Part shown: in pieces, positions 20,601-35,600 of the stretch
How positions within the stretch are numbered: the stretch's first letter is position 1
How the letters are laid out: each line of letters begins with the position of its first letter
Source of the DNA: Corbicula japonica
Taxonomy: Eukaryota > Mollusca > Bivalvia > Venerida > Cyrenidae
NCBI GenBank assembly: GCA_038501625.1
Contig: JAZAYU010000013.1
Location: 7,564,001 to 7,628,000 of the forward strand
Length of the DNA stretch: 64,000 nucleotides
Reading direction: 5' to 3'
Made by a program: the position numbers and the translations under genes
Notes under the pieces: model-generated
What the model saw: the letters and a program-made list of their open reading frames with translations, nothing else
Told to the model about the DNA's origin: nothing
Database searches by the model: none

Positions 20601-23600
20601 TCAAATGTTAATGTCCATTAGCAAGACAAGCAGCCAAAATCAACATGAAAACTAAAATAAGGCAGTTAAACTGAAAATAATAATATTTACTTTTACATAT
20701 TTAAAATATGACAACAAATAAAACCATGTTAGCTCACCATTACCACCTTACACCTGAATAACTGTTGTAAATGTATGGGGAACTAATTAATACCACCAAG
20801 GTTTATGGGGATAAAATGAACATTGGTAAAGTATGTTAAACATGACTTTAAAGGAAAACAGTTGATTTAAATGTTAAAGGAAATAAATCAAATTAATGGG
20901 GAAAAATAAGGATAAAGGTCATGACAACATACACACCTTGGTGAGCTTTTTCTGTGACCTCTTCGGGTTGAAGCCACTTGGTGACAGATGTGTAAAGCGT
21001 GGATTTATCCAAAGGCCAGCCATTCTTTCTGCATGTGGCCTGCACAAGGGCTGTCAGGTAGGATTCTGGGATGTGTAGACCAGACAGCCACATAACAGCT
21101 GGCTCTCCCTCATTCACCTAGCAAATACAAGGTAAATAAATTATAGAAGTTAGCACTGACCATTCTAAATTAATGTAACACTCTCACCTGTTGGAGAAAG
21201 TCCATTCAATGTTTATATGGATGCTTTACAGATTTTGAAACATAGTGACCGAATAGTTCAAAATGTAGACCCAGATTAGGCTACACACAAGAGTAGGCTG
21301 ATCTGGGTCTACACTGATTGTGACAAGCTGTGCATAGGTCTTAAAGGGTTAATGGAAAATAGGTGTATGCTGCTGAAACCAGGAACTGTTTTGATTTCAG
21401 GAGGTGAATATGTTACTCTATAGTATACAGCTATAATATGATACAATAAATGTGCAAAAAAGAAACTGACTCAGGTATATACTCTTTTATCTTTCATGTT
21501 TAAAAATGATTGCAATAAATTAAAAACTAAAAGAGATTACCCTAAATTATAAAAATAAGACATTCAGACAAATTCAGTTGATCTTACCCATCCAGCATAC
21601 TGCTTGTATCTGTGCTCAAAATGGATGATCCAGTTGCCCAGAGATTTGAGTGTTTCTGGTGCAAGCCTGCGCCAGATGGCTGGTATCTGACCATTAAACA
21701 AGGCCCTGGCCACATCATCCAGCTCGCTGGACATACCCACTTCTCCAACTAAAGCCTGAAGACAAGAAATTACTATATACTGACAGTCCAAATTCATGAT
21801 TTTACCCTTAATTGGTTATGGCTGTTATATATCATAATATGTGTAAACAGTGTAGATCCAGAGCCAACAAATCCATCTGATCTACACTGCTACCTTTTTG
21901 ATTCATTATGGTTTCTGACCTATAAGCTAACAGTTCCCAATCTGATGAGATGAATGTGCTGGCTGATCTGGATTTACACTGTTTGCAGGCAATAAAACTG
22001 GAGTATATGGAGTAAAGGGCTAAAGAAATTTACACATCAAATACAAGTATTGCATTCATAACTTCAGTGGATTGGAAGATGTTACAGTTTAGCCATTTGA
22101 AATGGCTCTGAACTGCAAAGATAAAATACTAAAAATCATCAAGGATCACTTATTACCTTACAACGTCAAGGTCTTAACATATATATACTCAATTTAATAA
22201 AAATAAACGAAACAACATCCAGTTATCTTTGTAAAATGTCCATAATTACAAGATACAACTTCTTACCTTTCTGAATACATGTACTCTTAATTTGGTATGA
22301 AGAATATTTTTAGTTCAACATGAAATTCTAGCCATTCAGAAGGTAGTTCCAGTTCTAAAGAAATGCAACCATCTGACTGGCTATCATGTATTTTCTACCC
22401 CCAGTACAGAATTTTAACCCTTTATTTTATGGGTATGCCTTACATCACATGGATAACTCCTGTAAATATGGCCCAAAGATTATAAAACTGAGAATGGAAA
22501 CCAGTCTTAAATCTCAAGCATCTGATTGGCTGAAATGGCGACCAGTCCTGGTCACCATCTCAGCTCATCAGATGCTTGAGATTTGAGACTGGTTTCCATT
22601 CTCAGTTTCATAATCTTCAGCACTGATCAGGATCTTCTTCCCCTACACCATTTAGGTAACACTTACCCTCTTCAATGTGGTAAGGGATTTCCTCATCCTG
22701 TTAACAAGGGAGTTCCATCTCTCGAGTTCCTGGAGCAGTACTACAGTGGTGGGCGAGATCTCAAGACCAAACTTCTTACGGATCTTGTCAAAGTCAAATT
22801 CCTCCGGGATCTTGCCTAATACATCACTAGCAATCTTATCGATGAAATCTTCACGACTGATTCCTGATGAACTCTCACCTGGTCAAAGATGAATAATTTC
22901 ATCAACGAATGAGGTACTCTTACCTAGTCTCATAAGCATTTAAATATTACATCATCAGTATTAATGCAGCTCAATAAAAATAAGCTGCATGGACGCAGAA
23001 TTGAGAGCAGAGTTTCAAGGTAAACTCAGAAAATTTGAAAGGTATTAATATCATATTTTGATGACTGCAGGCTGAATCACAAAGAGACACTCAGTGAGCA
23101 GTAATTAACTGTTTCCTCCATATATACACCTAAATGGCATGGGCTAACAGTGTTGATCCAGATTAGCAGGCATATCTGTACTGTCTGATCAGGATCTGCA
23201 CTGTTTGCTTTTTGTTTTTTTAGGTTATTTATCCTAATCTGGATCTACAAAGGTTGAAGATATGTTAAAATGCATTTAATTTTAAATATGAAGTAAAGGG
23301 TTAAGTGCTGCAAATAAACATCGAATGATGGCATTGAATCATTGCAGAACTTATTGCTCGCATCATCTTGTGTCAAATCCTCTGTACATTACCAAGAACT
23401 TATCTCCCCTAACAGCACAAGTCTATAGCCTAGTATGTTTACACCTACCTGTCTGTGGTTGTAGTTCCACTAGATGGAGCCACATATCTCTGGCTGCCTG
23501 CGTATAATATCCTATCTCAGCATTAGCATGGAGACCAAATACTTCCGGGGTGTTAGCCAGTGGTAAGGTCTCTATGTAATCTGCAAAAAAAACAGGTTTT

Positions 23601-26600
23601 ATTTGTTGTTCAGCACAAGTTAAGTTCAACATTGTGAGTAAATAAGTGAAATTACAATTATAACTGAAATTGGTTTTGTCTATGACTGACCATACTTTTA
23701 TTTTTGTCTTTCTTTTTCAAATGTTCAGTTATCATCATAAGCTTGAGTTTGGTAAATGGTCTCAAACAAGCTGTAAACATGAAGTATATGGTTAAGTATA
23801 CATGTACCTGTATAGTTGTCCCTTGGTCCCTCCTCTGGTATCTTGTAGTCTACTTCCTCATTATGGAAGAAATGGAACGGTTGGAAGGTGTCAAATATAA
23901 AGTCTCCCATGTACTCATTCATGTATGTATTCAGCACACGACGATCAAAGTTGTCTATAGCACGACCACCGTACATCACCTGCAAACAAACAACAATTCT
24001 TATGTCTATCATTGTCTACAGGTTCACAGCATTAACTGATATTTGCAATAATATTGAGCACCTCTCATATCTGCCTAGAACAGCCGGGCTGAAGGTTATA
24101 AAACTGACATTAGAAACCAGTCTCAAATATCAAGTATCTGATTGACTGAAATGGCAAATCAGATGCTGGAGATTGGAGACTGATTTCCATTCTTAGTTTT
24201 ATAACCTTGGGACCAGAACTTTATCAAAATGATTAAAACCTTATCTATATACAGCAGACCAAAATATCACAGGGATTTTAATGTCCAAATACTACAATTT
24301 AAAGAGATACAAAGCTGAATGCAACAAGAATTTTGAAATCATGGTCTTATTGTAATAATGAATTGCCAAGTCTACATTTAATCCTTTACTCCATAGATAT
24401 AGCCTTTATTGCATTGGCAAATAGTGTAGATTCAGATCAGCCCACACATCCGTGCTGTCTGATCAGGATATCAGGATCTACACTATTTGCTTATAGATTC
24501 ATTAGGTTATTTATGACCGAGAAGTGACAAGTTAAGAACCAGATTAGATGGCAAAGATTTGCTAGCTGATCTGGATCTACACTGGTCACATACTCCATAA
24601 AACTGGTATTTAAGGAGTTAAGGCTAATGGAAGATTATGTGACTTACTTCTCCGATGAGGTACTTCAAGCTGTTCCATGGTATTTTGGTTTCACCAAGGT
24701 CAAACGACTTCTGGAGGTATGTCTTGAGAATCTCCATGCACACTGAGAAGTCCGACTCGTTAAAGTCGTACGAGATATTCCAGCCAATCTTGCCATACTT
24801 TCTCCTTTCCTGTACAACAGCATGGAAGAATGCCAGGACAAACACCAGTGATGGGAATGCTGTGTGGGGACACTCGGCCAGGGCAGTGGAGGAGATCTTG
24901 TGGTACGTGTTTCTCAGGTTCAGCTTCAGACCATTAGGTGGCTCTGTCACAACCTACAATCAGTACATAGATCAGCGTTCAAGATCTTAATTCTGAGACC
25001 AAGATAAATCTTCGTAAATAACCTGTGATCACACTAAATTGCATGGTCACATATATGATGAAAGCCGTATCTTTGGAGAAAAGGGTTAAACATTTTATGA
25101 CAAAAAAAAATAAAAAATAAGCAAGACAGAATTCTCTGGCAAAAACAACATTCAAAGTATAGTTAGCTTGATGAAGATATGTTAGATTCCAATAGATGCT
25201 AAAAATGGGCTATGTGGTCATCCCAAGTCAGGATGGAGCTTTTAGACAACAATGTACAAGATCATAAAACTAAATCTGGAGACCAGTCTCAAATTTCAAG
25301 CATCTGATTGGCTGAAATGGCAACAGGTTGCCATTTCACCCATTCAGATGCTTGAGATTTGAGACTGGTCTCCAATCTTAGTTTTATGATCATGGGCCCA
25401 GTATACATAATAAATTTAATATACCTTGAGTGACCTCTGTAGGATGCCGATGGGAAAGCTTTGTATTGGCTCAGTGGTGAGCCAGAGTCGGAAATCAGGG
25501 TGGGGCTTGTTTAGCTTCTCCAGCTGTTTCTCTAGTTCACGTAACCACTTGACCAACAAGTGACAGTTCTGTAACATCAACCACTGGCCGCGAGATATCG
25601 CAGTCTCCAGCAGTTGTAGTGCTACCTGAAAATATACCACCATGTACTTCTTAGTCTTACATGTATATTGTAATTCTAAACAATCTACTTCAACAATGGT
25701 AAGAATTATTATCCCCTATCATCCACTAAAATTATGGCATGGACTTATCTGTCTTTTAATCTGTGTCAGTCCATTTATTGTTTATAAGGGTGTTTGGCAG
25801 AAATGATTAACTAAACAGCAATTAGCTTAGACCCTGATCAGACTGCACAGGTGTGCTAGCCAGTCTTGATCAACATTGGTCAAAACTGTGTTTTTCACTA
25901 TAAGGAATGCCGTACAATATGCATTGCTAAGAATTTGAAAAAAATTTAAAAGAGAATGAAAAGAACACAGAGGAGTTTTTTGTTTTTTTAATAAATAACA
26001 AACACTAAGGTGAAAAATATTGTCAAAAACATATTTACTCATTTGTTTTCAACACAATTTAAAAATAACATACAAGTATATGTGGTATGCATTTGTATTG
26101 TCTGTAAAACAGTAAATTACATTCATAGAAATTGCTTAAATCATTTTTACCTTTTCTTGACCTTGACCCATGGAGAGGAACTTGATCTTGTTGCTTCCAA
26201 ACTCTATTCTCTCGGCAAGCTTCATGAGGTCACTAGCAGGATCTGACCCAGGACTCAGAATAAACACGATAGGTGACATCGGTGTACTCTGCTCAAATAT
26301 AGCCTCATAGCTGATGATGGGTGGGGTGACATATTTCTCACTCATACACTTGGTGACATACTCGGTGATGGCACGATAAATACGATCCACACGGAAACAA
26401 CGGAGCAACATGAGGCGGTCAAAACCTTGCAGAGCATCCTGGTACTTGAGAGGGTACGGCTGAGACTCTGGCGTGTCATGATCATACCACTGGCAAAACA
26501 AACACAAATGAATTTAATCACTAAATTTTTCTTTTGCACTCTTGTGTTAATTTCACTGTTTAAAACCTGACATTACACATTTTCACTGTGTAAATGATGT

Positions 26601-29600
26601 CATGAATTCCACTCCTACCATGGTTTGCCCTTTGCTCCATACACCTTTAATTGCAATGGCTAATATTGAGATCCAGATCAGCAGTGCCATCTGATCACAT
26701 TTTGGTTCATTGGATTATTTCTAATCAATAAGCAAACAGTGTTGATCCTTATCAAAGGGCAGGGATGTGCCAGATGATCTGGATCTACACTGTTTGCGCA
26801 GGCAATAAAGTTGTATTTATGGAGTAAAGGGTTTAACTTTATTGCACATTGTTAAATAAATTTCAAATACATGGCTGGTTGGAATTGTAAGAAATCAATT
26901 ATGTTTGTCATGGGTTTATGTATATGAGCAAACTTAATCACAAACACACATATTTAACAGTACTTCTAGCTGCCTTCTTTATTTCATTCATACATAAATG
27001 TGCACTATACATTTGCATATATAACCCCAGAAAAAAATTTTGTTATCCTTTAGCAAGACCACAAAGCCACAAGAGTTTATGTTTACACTTATCAAACTGG
27101 CTCACAGATTTCCTGAATCAATGTGTCAACAAACTTGTATTGCGAAGAGCAAAAGTTTTTAAATAAGTTAACTGATATTATGATACTAAATATTTGCTTA
27201 CTCTCTTCCAAGCCTTCTCATTTCTTTCAATATCTTCAAGCAGGGATCCAAACTTATCCGGGAAGATTTCAGCAAGGCGTATCACATCCTCCCAACCTGG
27301 GTCGGGCATCCAACCAAATGGTTTCTTGCGTTTGCTCTTCTCCAATGCTATATTACCCTACAACACAAACACGTAACAATTTGTTCAATATAAAGATCAA
27401 TTTTTTGTAAACAGTTTTACAGCTAATGTGCAGCAATGGTTCAACAAACAGCAACCATGAAAATGGTTGTAAACCCTTTGATATATATATATAGCTGAAG
27501 AGGACTAGGGGTTTTCCCTTGCAACATATTGTGATGTTAAATGCCAGATCTGCAAAAATGTTCTTCAGTTCACTAATTTACTTGTCTATTTAAAATTTTA
27601 CTTTGCTTTAAAATGCCTGACACTTATGTTTAAACTATATGATTACAAGATGGCAAGAACAAACCTTGATGAAGAAGTCGACTTGATCTTGTTGTACATG
27701 CTGCAGGTCTTGTTCTAACTTGATACAGATTTGGAAGGAGAACAGTAACTTGTGCTTCTCAAAAATACCTGCAGCCAAGAGCAACTAGTGTATCAATTGC
27801 CATATCATGAAATAACAAATCTACTGTAATGTCAACTAACTTTCTTCACACTTCCTATTCTTTACATATGGTGAGAATGAATAGCACTGGGTACCAAAAC
27901 ACAAAGGTAATTAAACCTTAATGCAGCACTCCAAGAATATGGCTTACCAGTGTAGATCCAGATCTGCCCCAGCATCAATGAAATCAGATGCATGTTACGT
28001 GGCTGCTGATCTGGATCTACATTGTTGGCCCATGGGTAACAGCCGTATTTCATAGAGCAAAGGCTTTAATGTTAAGAATTACAAGAATTGAAACATTAAC
28101 TTAAAATATTCTGGCAAATTGAAATCTTACCGGTGCATCCATAATCATAGATATTATGTGTTAGTGTATCCATGATGTTCTTGAGACGTTTCTGTAGAAT
28201 AGTGTCAGGCATACTCTTCTTCAGGGAGTATTCAAACACCTCAAGGTAGGATGACAGTGAATATTGGTACATGCTGTTGATAGAAGACAAGTCGGCAAGC
28301 ACGAAGAACAGGATAGCTCCCCGTCTAGCAGCAGGACGGTACCCGTCTCTCAGCTTGTCAATATCCCGGGCAGTCTTGGCTCCCAACTTCAGCTTCTCTG
28401 ACACCTAAAAATTGTGTAACAAATGACATTGTGTACTTTAACTCTTTATTTCAATGGATACAGTTTTTATCCCATGGGCAATCAGTGTTGATCCAGTTTA
28501 GCTTGCACATCCGAGTTGTCAGATCTGGATAATTATACAATATTCACTTCATAGCAAAAAAATCTAATACATCTAAAAGCAAACAGCATAAATCCTAATC
28601 AGACTGAACAGATGTGCAAGCTGATCTGAATCTACACCAGTCACACTTTAAAAATCTAGTAAACAAGCACCATTTCAAAAGTTGTAGATGTATGGCATAA
28701 GCTGACAAACTGACAAGCAGTATCACTAAATATATAGAGACTTTACTAAGTTTAAAATAATTTTACATTTCAGTCAAAATAAAAAGTTCTGTAATTATAA
28801 TTGAGTGGAATAGGAACTGGTTTTCTTGATTGTTCAAGCAAGTTTAATAAATCGTTTTAATTAGAAATAACAAATGTTACTTTCAAAGTTAAGAATAAAT
28901 AGCTAATTTGTTGATACCTCAGTGGCTTTGGTTTTGGTTTCCTCCAGTGTTTGGATAAGCTCCACGTTGTCCAACATGTTACCCTGGGACTGTGCCAGTT
29001 CTCGGAGCAGCGAGTCCTCAAGATCCTTGAGCAGCTTCTTGTTGGTACTGGTCTCCTGAATGAGACGCTCACGCTGCTCTTCCAGCTCACGCCGCTCAAA
29101 CTTGACAATCACACTCAGTAACTGGTCCTCCAGACCCTGAGCAATGACAAGATTCAATTCATATAGTCACAAGCAAACATGGACTGTTGAGTGTTGAGTA
29201 ACAAGGTGGCATAGACAGTATTAAGCTTGAGAGCAGTCAAAACCTTTTATTTGTATTTGTCAATTATTATTTTATATGAAACTTTGAAAGCACACCTGCT
29301 GCATTTACAGTGTAAAAAAATTGCACAGGTTTGAGCAATTCTATTTTAAATTTTGCATATAAGTTTTGTACTGACATTTCAAAAGTAAGAATCAATATCA
29401 AATTGGCAGCTGATGCTTGATGATACACTGATATTGTTTAATCGATGACATCCTTAGATTAGCTTATCTGTGGATTTTACTGAGAAGCCTTGAATGACAA
29501 TTGGCAATAATTGTAAATGAACTATTCTGTAGAATGTAAAGAAATGCCTTTGTAAATTCTAAATAATGCTATACCCACCTTGAGTGTGACAGTGTAGTTG

Positions 29601-32600
29601 ATGACCATAGATTTACCAAATACGTTGGGAGAGTATTTCGGGTTAGCCAGTTTGGTGTTGAGGTAAAGACGGAAATTGGGGTCATAGTCTACTTCCTTGT
29701 CTCCCAGAACAACAAACTCACGACCTTGACCTCCTATAATGTTTACAAGGAGTTTTAGATCAATTGTACACTTCAGTATTTCTGAACATATTAACAGCAG
29801 GCTTAAATTAGGATTAAAATTAGGGGTTTTCCCTAAACAATTCAGTATAATAAAACAAAATATTTGGTTTCTTGAAAGATATCTGAGGTTATATTGCTCT
29901 TCTAATTGTCATATGACCCCTGACCTGCATCAGAGGTAAAAAGGACTGCTAGACTAGCAATATATCCTCACACACCCTTTCAAGGAACTCAACAAAATAA
30001 CTCTGGACTTAACTGAGAGTATAAAAGGAAAGGATAAAAGATATGTGAATCTTAGCACAGAACATCATTGGTATTAATCATTCCATAAATACAGAATAAA
30101 TCATTATTTCATTACTAAGAACTTAAAACTTTACAAAGAAAACAAAAAAAATCAATCTATGTCATCCATTATTTATAGAACATTTTAATCAAAAGTATTT
30201 TGCAATAAATGAACACAAATATACTGAACAATTCAACTCTACTGACCACATAATATTTATAAGACAAACAAGTACATGTATTTAATATCAATATTAATGG
30301 ACAACATTTATTACTTACCCACTGTTAGCAAGTTAAAAAAAATACAGTGAAAGTTTTGAAAATAAGGTACCCCACTAATAAATCTGAAAAGTATAAGTAT
30401 TAAAAAAGAGTGACCCAACCCCAATAGTTCACTTTGATGAGATAAAAATATAAACTATAGTTAATAAGTGGAAAGTGGTATTAACTTTATTACACAACTA
30501 AAAATCTAGAAACGTAAACATTTTAGTTAAAACTCCAAATAAATACTATTAATTATAAAATAACTAAACCAATAGTTCAACTTTCCCCACTGCAGATAAT
30601 GCACTCTGAGCATACACAAGAAAGATGGGGAAACAACAGGCTTGTATTTCCTACCTTTGATGTTCTTTTCGAGGACATTATCAATCACAGGATCAATGTA
30701 CTCATCAACATCTTTAAACAGGAAGGGGAAACCATACTTGATGGCCAGCTCCAACTGCTTCAGGAAGTCTGGGTCGTTGAAAGTGCACACCTGTGGGTAA
30801 GAACATTACACATTTAATAAGAATTTCAACACCTACATGCATACATGTGTAGAATATTTTATATGTTATTTACCATCACCATGTTCAATTTTCCGCACTA
30901 AAACATATATTATGCTGAAGTTAAGTTAAAAATGTTTTGAAAGAAACTAAATACTAATCAATCAACTAAAAAAACTGTCTATATTTTTGACAAGCAGTAC
31001 TAATTGCAGAGTAATCTTTTAAATCTTTTTACTCCATAGAGATTCCTTTATCACATGGGAGAACAGTGTAGATCCAGATCAGCTGGCAGATCTGTGCCAT
31101 CCAATGAGGATCTACACTGTTTGATTTTTGATTAATTAGGTTATTTCTGATCAACATGCAACCAGTGCAGATCCTGATCAGATAGCTTAGATATGCCACC
31201 TGATCTGGATCTACGCTGGTCGCACATGCATAAAACCAGGTATAATGGAGGAAAAGGTTTAAAATACAATTTAGTTGGTACAGCATCATAAGATGAAACA
31301 TCACTGAATAATTCAAATCAAGTGAAATTGTTTGAACACTATTTGCTGTTTAGTCATTATATCTCTGATAACAGCCATATACTAACCTTGAGATTATTGG
31401 CCTCTTCCTTCTTCTTGATCCAGTTGAGAGCCTGTTGTTGGGGATCTATACACAGTGGAAACCTGCTGGCCCGTGTTGTCAGCATACCGTTCTGTATAGA
31501 CAGCTCATCAGGAGGCAAGTTCTCCGATGTCCATCTTTCGTGCAAGAAAATAGTATGTTAGTGGTGTAAAATTGTTCATGGATTTCACAGACATATTGAT
31601 CCAAGACTTTTCAACCATCAGAAAAAATTAAGTTATAAGTGAACACATTTAAGAAAATGGAAAACCATCAATTTAAGAAGTGGTTGAAAATGCCATTTTA
31701 CAAGAAAAACAACAACACAAAACTGTATGCCCATGAATAAAAATGCATTCATGTTTCAAATTCAGCAGGCTAATAAATGCCAAGTTCTTACTTGCTGATT
31801 TCTACATCATTAGTGAGGAGATCCTCCAGCTTGAATGGACTGCTCAGCGGTACTCCTTTATTCTGCAGGTTTACCAGCCACTCCTTAAAGACGAGGTCAT
31901 TACGGTACTCCCAGCTGAAGGCACCCACGTAGCTGAGGAAACCTGAGCCAATGAGACAGTCTCCGAGCAACTTGACACGCTGCTTCTTCAGATCGGACAG
32001 ATCATTATTCCACCTGAAGCAGATTTTCATACTTATTCACAATCTTGGCAATTTCTTATGTGACAGTGTGTAATGACCCCTAACCTGGCAGTTTCTAGAG
32101 TGAAAATGAGTGTTATTTCCTTAACCTGGCAGTATATATGTGAGAATGCTTATTGACCCTTAACTTGATAGTATCTAATTTGACAGTGTTAATTTACCCC
32201 ATATTTCAACATTTATTATAAATTTGTATCCATTATTAAGGATGAAAATGATCAAAATTATATGTTCAAGATGGTAAATGACCCTAAGATCATAAAACTG
32301 AGAATAGAAACCAGTCTCAAATCTCAAGGATCTGATTGGCTGAAATGGAGACTGTTTGCCATTTCAGCCAATCAGATGCTTAAGATTTGAGACAGGTTTC
32401 GATTCTTCAGCAATCATGCCTCACCTGACATTTTCGGAGCCTAGACCAGAGATAAGCTTGTCAGCAGCTATCAGTCGGCGTTCCATAATGGCTGCCTCAT
32501 CGGACAGTTTCTTCTGTTCTGCCATAGCTTCTTCATACTTTATACCGAGATCTTTCAATTCCTTCTCCAGGGAGTTCACTTCATTTGTGATCTTGTCAAG

Positions 32601-35600
32601 GTCACGCTTTGCTTGGAAGAAATTTCTCTCTAATTTGGCGACCTGGAGGAAAATACCATGTTGTTATCAAACAAAATGTAACCTTCACGGTGTTAATTAG
32701 TTAAAAGATATGACTGAGTGCTTAATAAACAAAGATAACATTCAAAAATAAGGTGAATATTAATTTTAAATAACAAATCACTTCAGTTAAAAAGATAATA
32801 ATTACAATATCTTTTACTGTTTACAGTCTGCAATAAAATACCCAGCACCGATACCCAGTCATTGTACAACAGTCACCAGTGCATGTATCAAGCCATCATA
32901 CTTTTTTTAGTTCTACACAACCATTTTACTTTCTCCACCAGTATCTTGCTCTACAAACTCCTTCAACAGAACCCAGGCTTTGAACAATCTTCCCCAGTAT
33001 CCAGCTAAGTTACTTTCTTTACCAGTACCCAACCCTTGTATTTTCCTCATGAGTACCCGTGGGTAAAGTTCATAACATGTTTACAGTTCTTAGACCTCAA
33101 AATTTTCTTTATCAGTACCAGCGGGAACCTTCTTGCTATCTTTTCCTACGCCCAGACCTGGAACTTTCTTAAAAGGTACCCAACCCTCATATTTTCTTCA
33201 CAAGTTCTAGAAGAATACCTTAATCTCTCCAAAAAGAACAGAAAGTTTATACAAATACGCTGAAACAACTATTCACAAAACATAGATGCCTGCTAACAAT
33301 GTTGTACCTTCTCTCTCTTGGGTTTGATTTCCCTAGCAACAGAACAGTATCCGAGCACTGCTTCCACAAACTTCATGAGACCAGCCCCCGCTCTACTGAC
33401 TGTCTTCATCTCTTCCAGGGAAACGTCTATCTCCTTTAACAGTGCTAAAATATCATAAAATATCATATACACAAGTTCCTGTAACTCTTGTACTACTGAT
33501 TGTTTGAAGACTTTGGTAAACAGCTAAGTACTTACAAAATGCCCACATCATTGACATCATTCATAGATGGGCAGACAACATTGCAAATTTATACATGTAT
33601 TTTGCACTCTTAGCGATATAGAAATGAATAGAAACAAGAATTGTAATTTTTTTTAGGAATAAGAAAGAAAATAAGATGATTCTTTCCAATTAAATGAAAT
33701 ATTGACCAACTAGTTGCTTTTCAACACACTTTTCTATATACAGTTAAAGCTGCCATAAGCAAATCACTTTCAGATTTTTAAAGTTAACTTTAGCCATTTC
33801 TATTTATTTCTATTTATTGATAGCTTCAGACCACCTCCATATATACGCCTTTAATTGCATGAGCAAACAGTGTAGATCCAGATCAGCCGCCACATTCATG
33901 CAGGATGAAAGGGTTAAAAGACAGGATTTTAGTGTTGTTAATTAGCTATGATCCCAGCCAACTTACTTTTGGTGGCTCCAGTCTGCTTCTGTGTAATACT
34001 GTCCACATCCATCTTCTTCAGAGCTGCCAGGAAGTTTGCCTCGGCCATCATTGCTTTAGCAGATTTCCATGAAACTTCACGAATACCTCTCAGAATGACA
34101 ACACATTCACAGATTGTTTGCACGGCCTTTGGTGGTTTGGCAAAGGATCTGTCGATACAAAAATTAGTGTTAACAAATGCATGCAACAAGTAATTAACAT
34201 TTTATTGAAGTTCAAGTAGAGAATCATGGTGACTTCTTCTGAATCAACTATAACATATTCACTAAACTATGATATGGATTTGCCTTTTAAACAAATCTAA
34301 TTATTGTGCACAAGGTTTTTTTTTACAGAAAGGTATTTACCATGGATGCAGAATCTATCAAACAATACCAATACAAAGGTTTCTATTGTTCTATACTAGT
34401 TGTAAATAAGTTGTATAAGTTGTGGCAAGCGCTTGAAGAGTTTATACAGAATGATATGCTGCATCAAACAAAGAAGTGGTCAGTTGTTACCTGATTTCAG
34501 TGACATCAGACTTGTCAAGGTCATCTAGGGCCAGTCTGGCAGCCTCCAGGGCCGGCAAGGCAGCAGCCAGGGCCTCTTCTGCTTCTTGCTGCAATCATAT
34601 GCATAATCAAGTCATTTGCAAAATTATCTAAACTGTGTCCTTCTTTCTCTTCATAACTCTGAATCTCCCTTTTGAGTTCATAACCATTACTGCTTCCTTG
34701 GTGTAAAACACTAAGTATTTGGGTTGTTGAAGAAACGGATCCCTGACAAGATTTAAACCTTCAACCTCCAGATCAAAAGTCCAATGCTTCAAACCTTTTC
34801 CTTCATTTTGACAATTACAGGCTGACTCAGATTTAATTATGTAAAGTCAACCAAGCTTGGGTTTTTAGCTTCTGCTATGCATTTTTGTGGGGTTAGCCAA
34901 ACAAAAGCTTAAAATCAACAAATACATGTACAAAAACATTAATATTTTACAGTAAGTAATGTAATTGTATGTAACTGATAACAGACATGAAGATAAACTC
35001 CCATAGAAACTGACCTTTTCAACAGCAATCACTTTGCTGGCCTCTGATATCTCCACTCCCTTGGCTTCAGCCAGTTTTTTCTTCTCTGTGGCCCGCTTGG
35101 TACCAGATGCAATCTCCTTCAGCAGGGCCTCACAAGCTGCTGTCTTCTCTGTGACGGCAACTTTCTGAACAGCAAGTCTCTCGTTTAGGATGGCAAGCTG
35201 TTCACTTGCCTCAGCAATCTTCTGTAGACCTCCGGCAAGACGGTCACACTATCAACATAATCATATAATTGTATTATAGGTACAAACCTGAAGCTAATTG
35301 TTTTACCACTTTCAATGGATTCTTGACAGCAACATGTAAGCAATGTGTTTAACCTTTTACTCCATGTAAACTGCATTTATCCCATGTGCAACCAGTGTAG
35401 ATCCAGATCAGTCTGCATGTCCCTGCAGTGAGGATCTAAACTTTGTTTAGATTCAAACAGTGTTTATCCAATTTAGATTGCACACATGTACAGGTTGATC
35501 TGGATCTACACTGGTCAGACACAGGATATAACATGCATCAACAGAGTATAGGGCTAAATACCAGTGGCAAAGGGAGATAAGTCCTATGTAAGAAAAGTAA

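Noticed and set aside
23704..24039. Plus-strand 111-codon frame
   Set aside because: Overlaps DNAH10 exon 52 antisense; low-complexity valine/isoleucine-rich translation without similarity.
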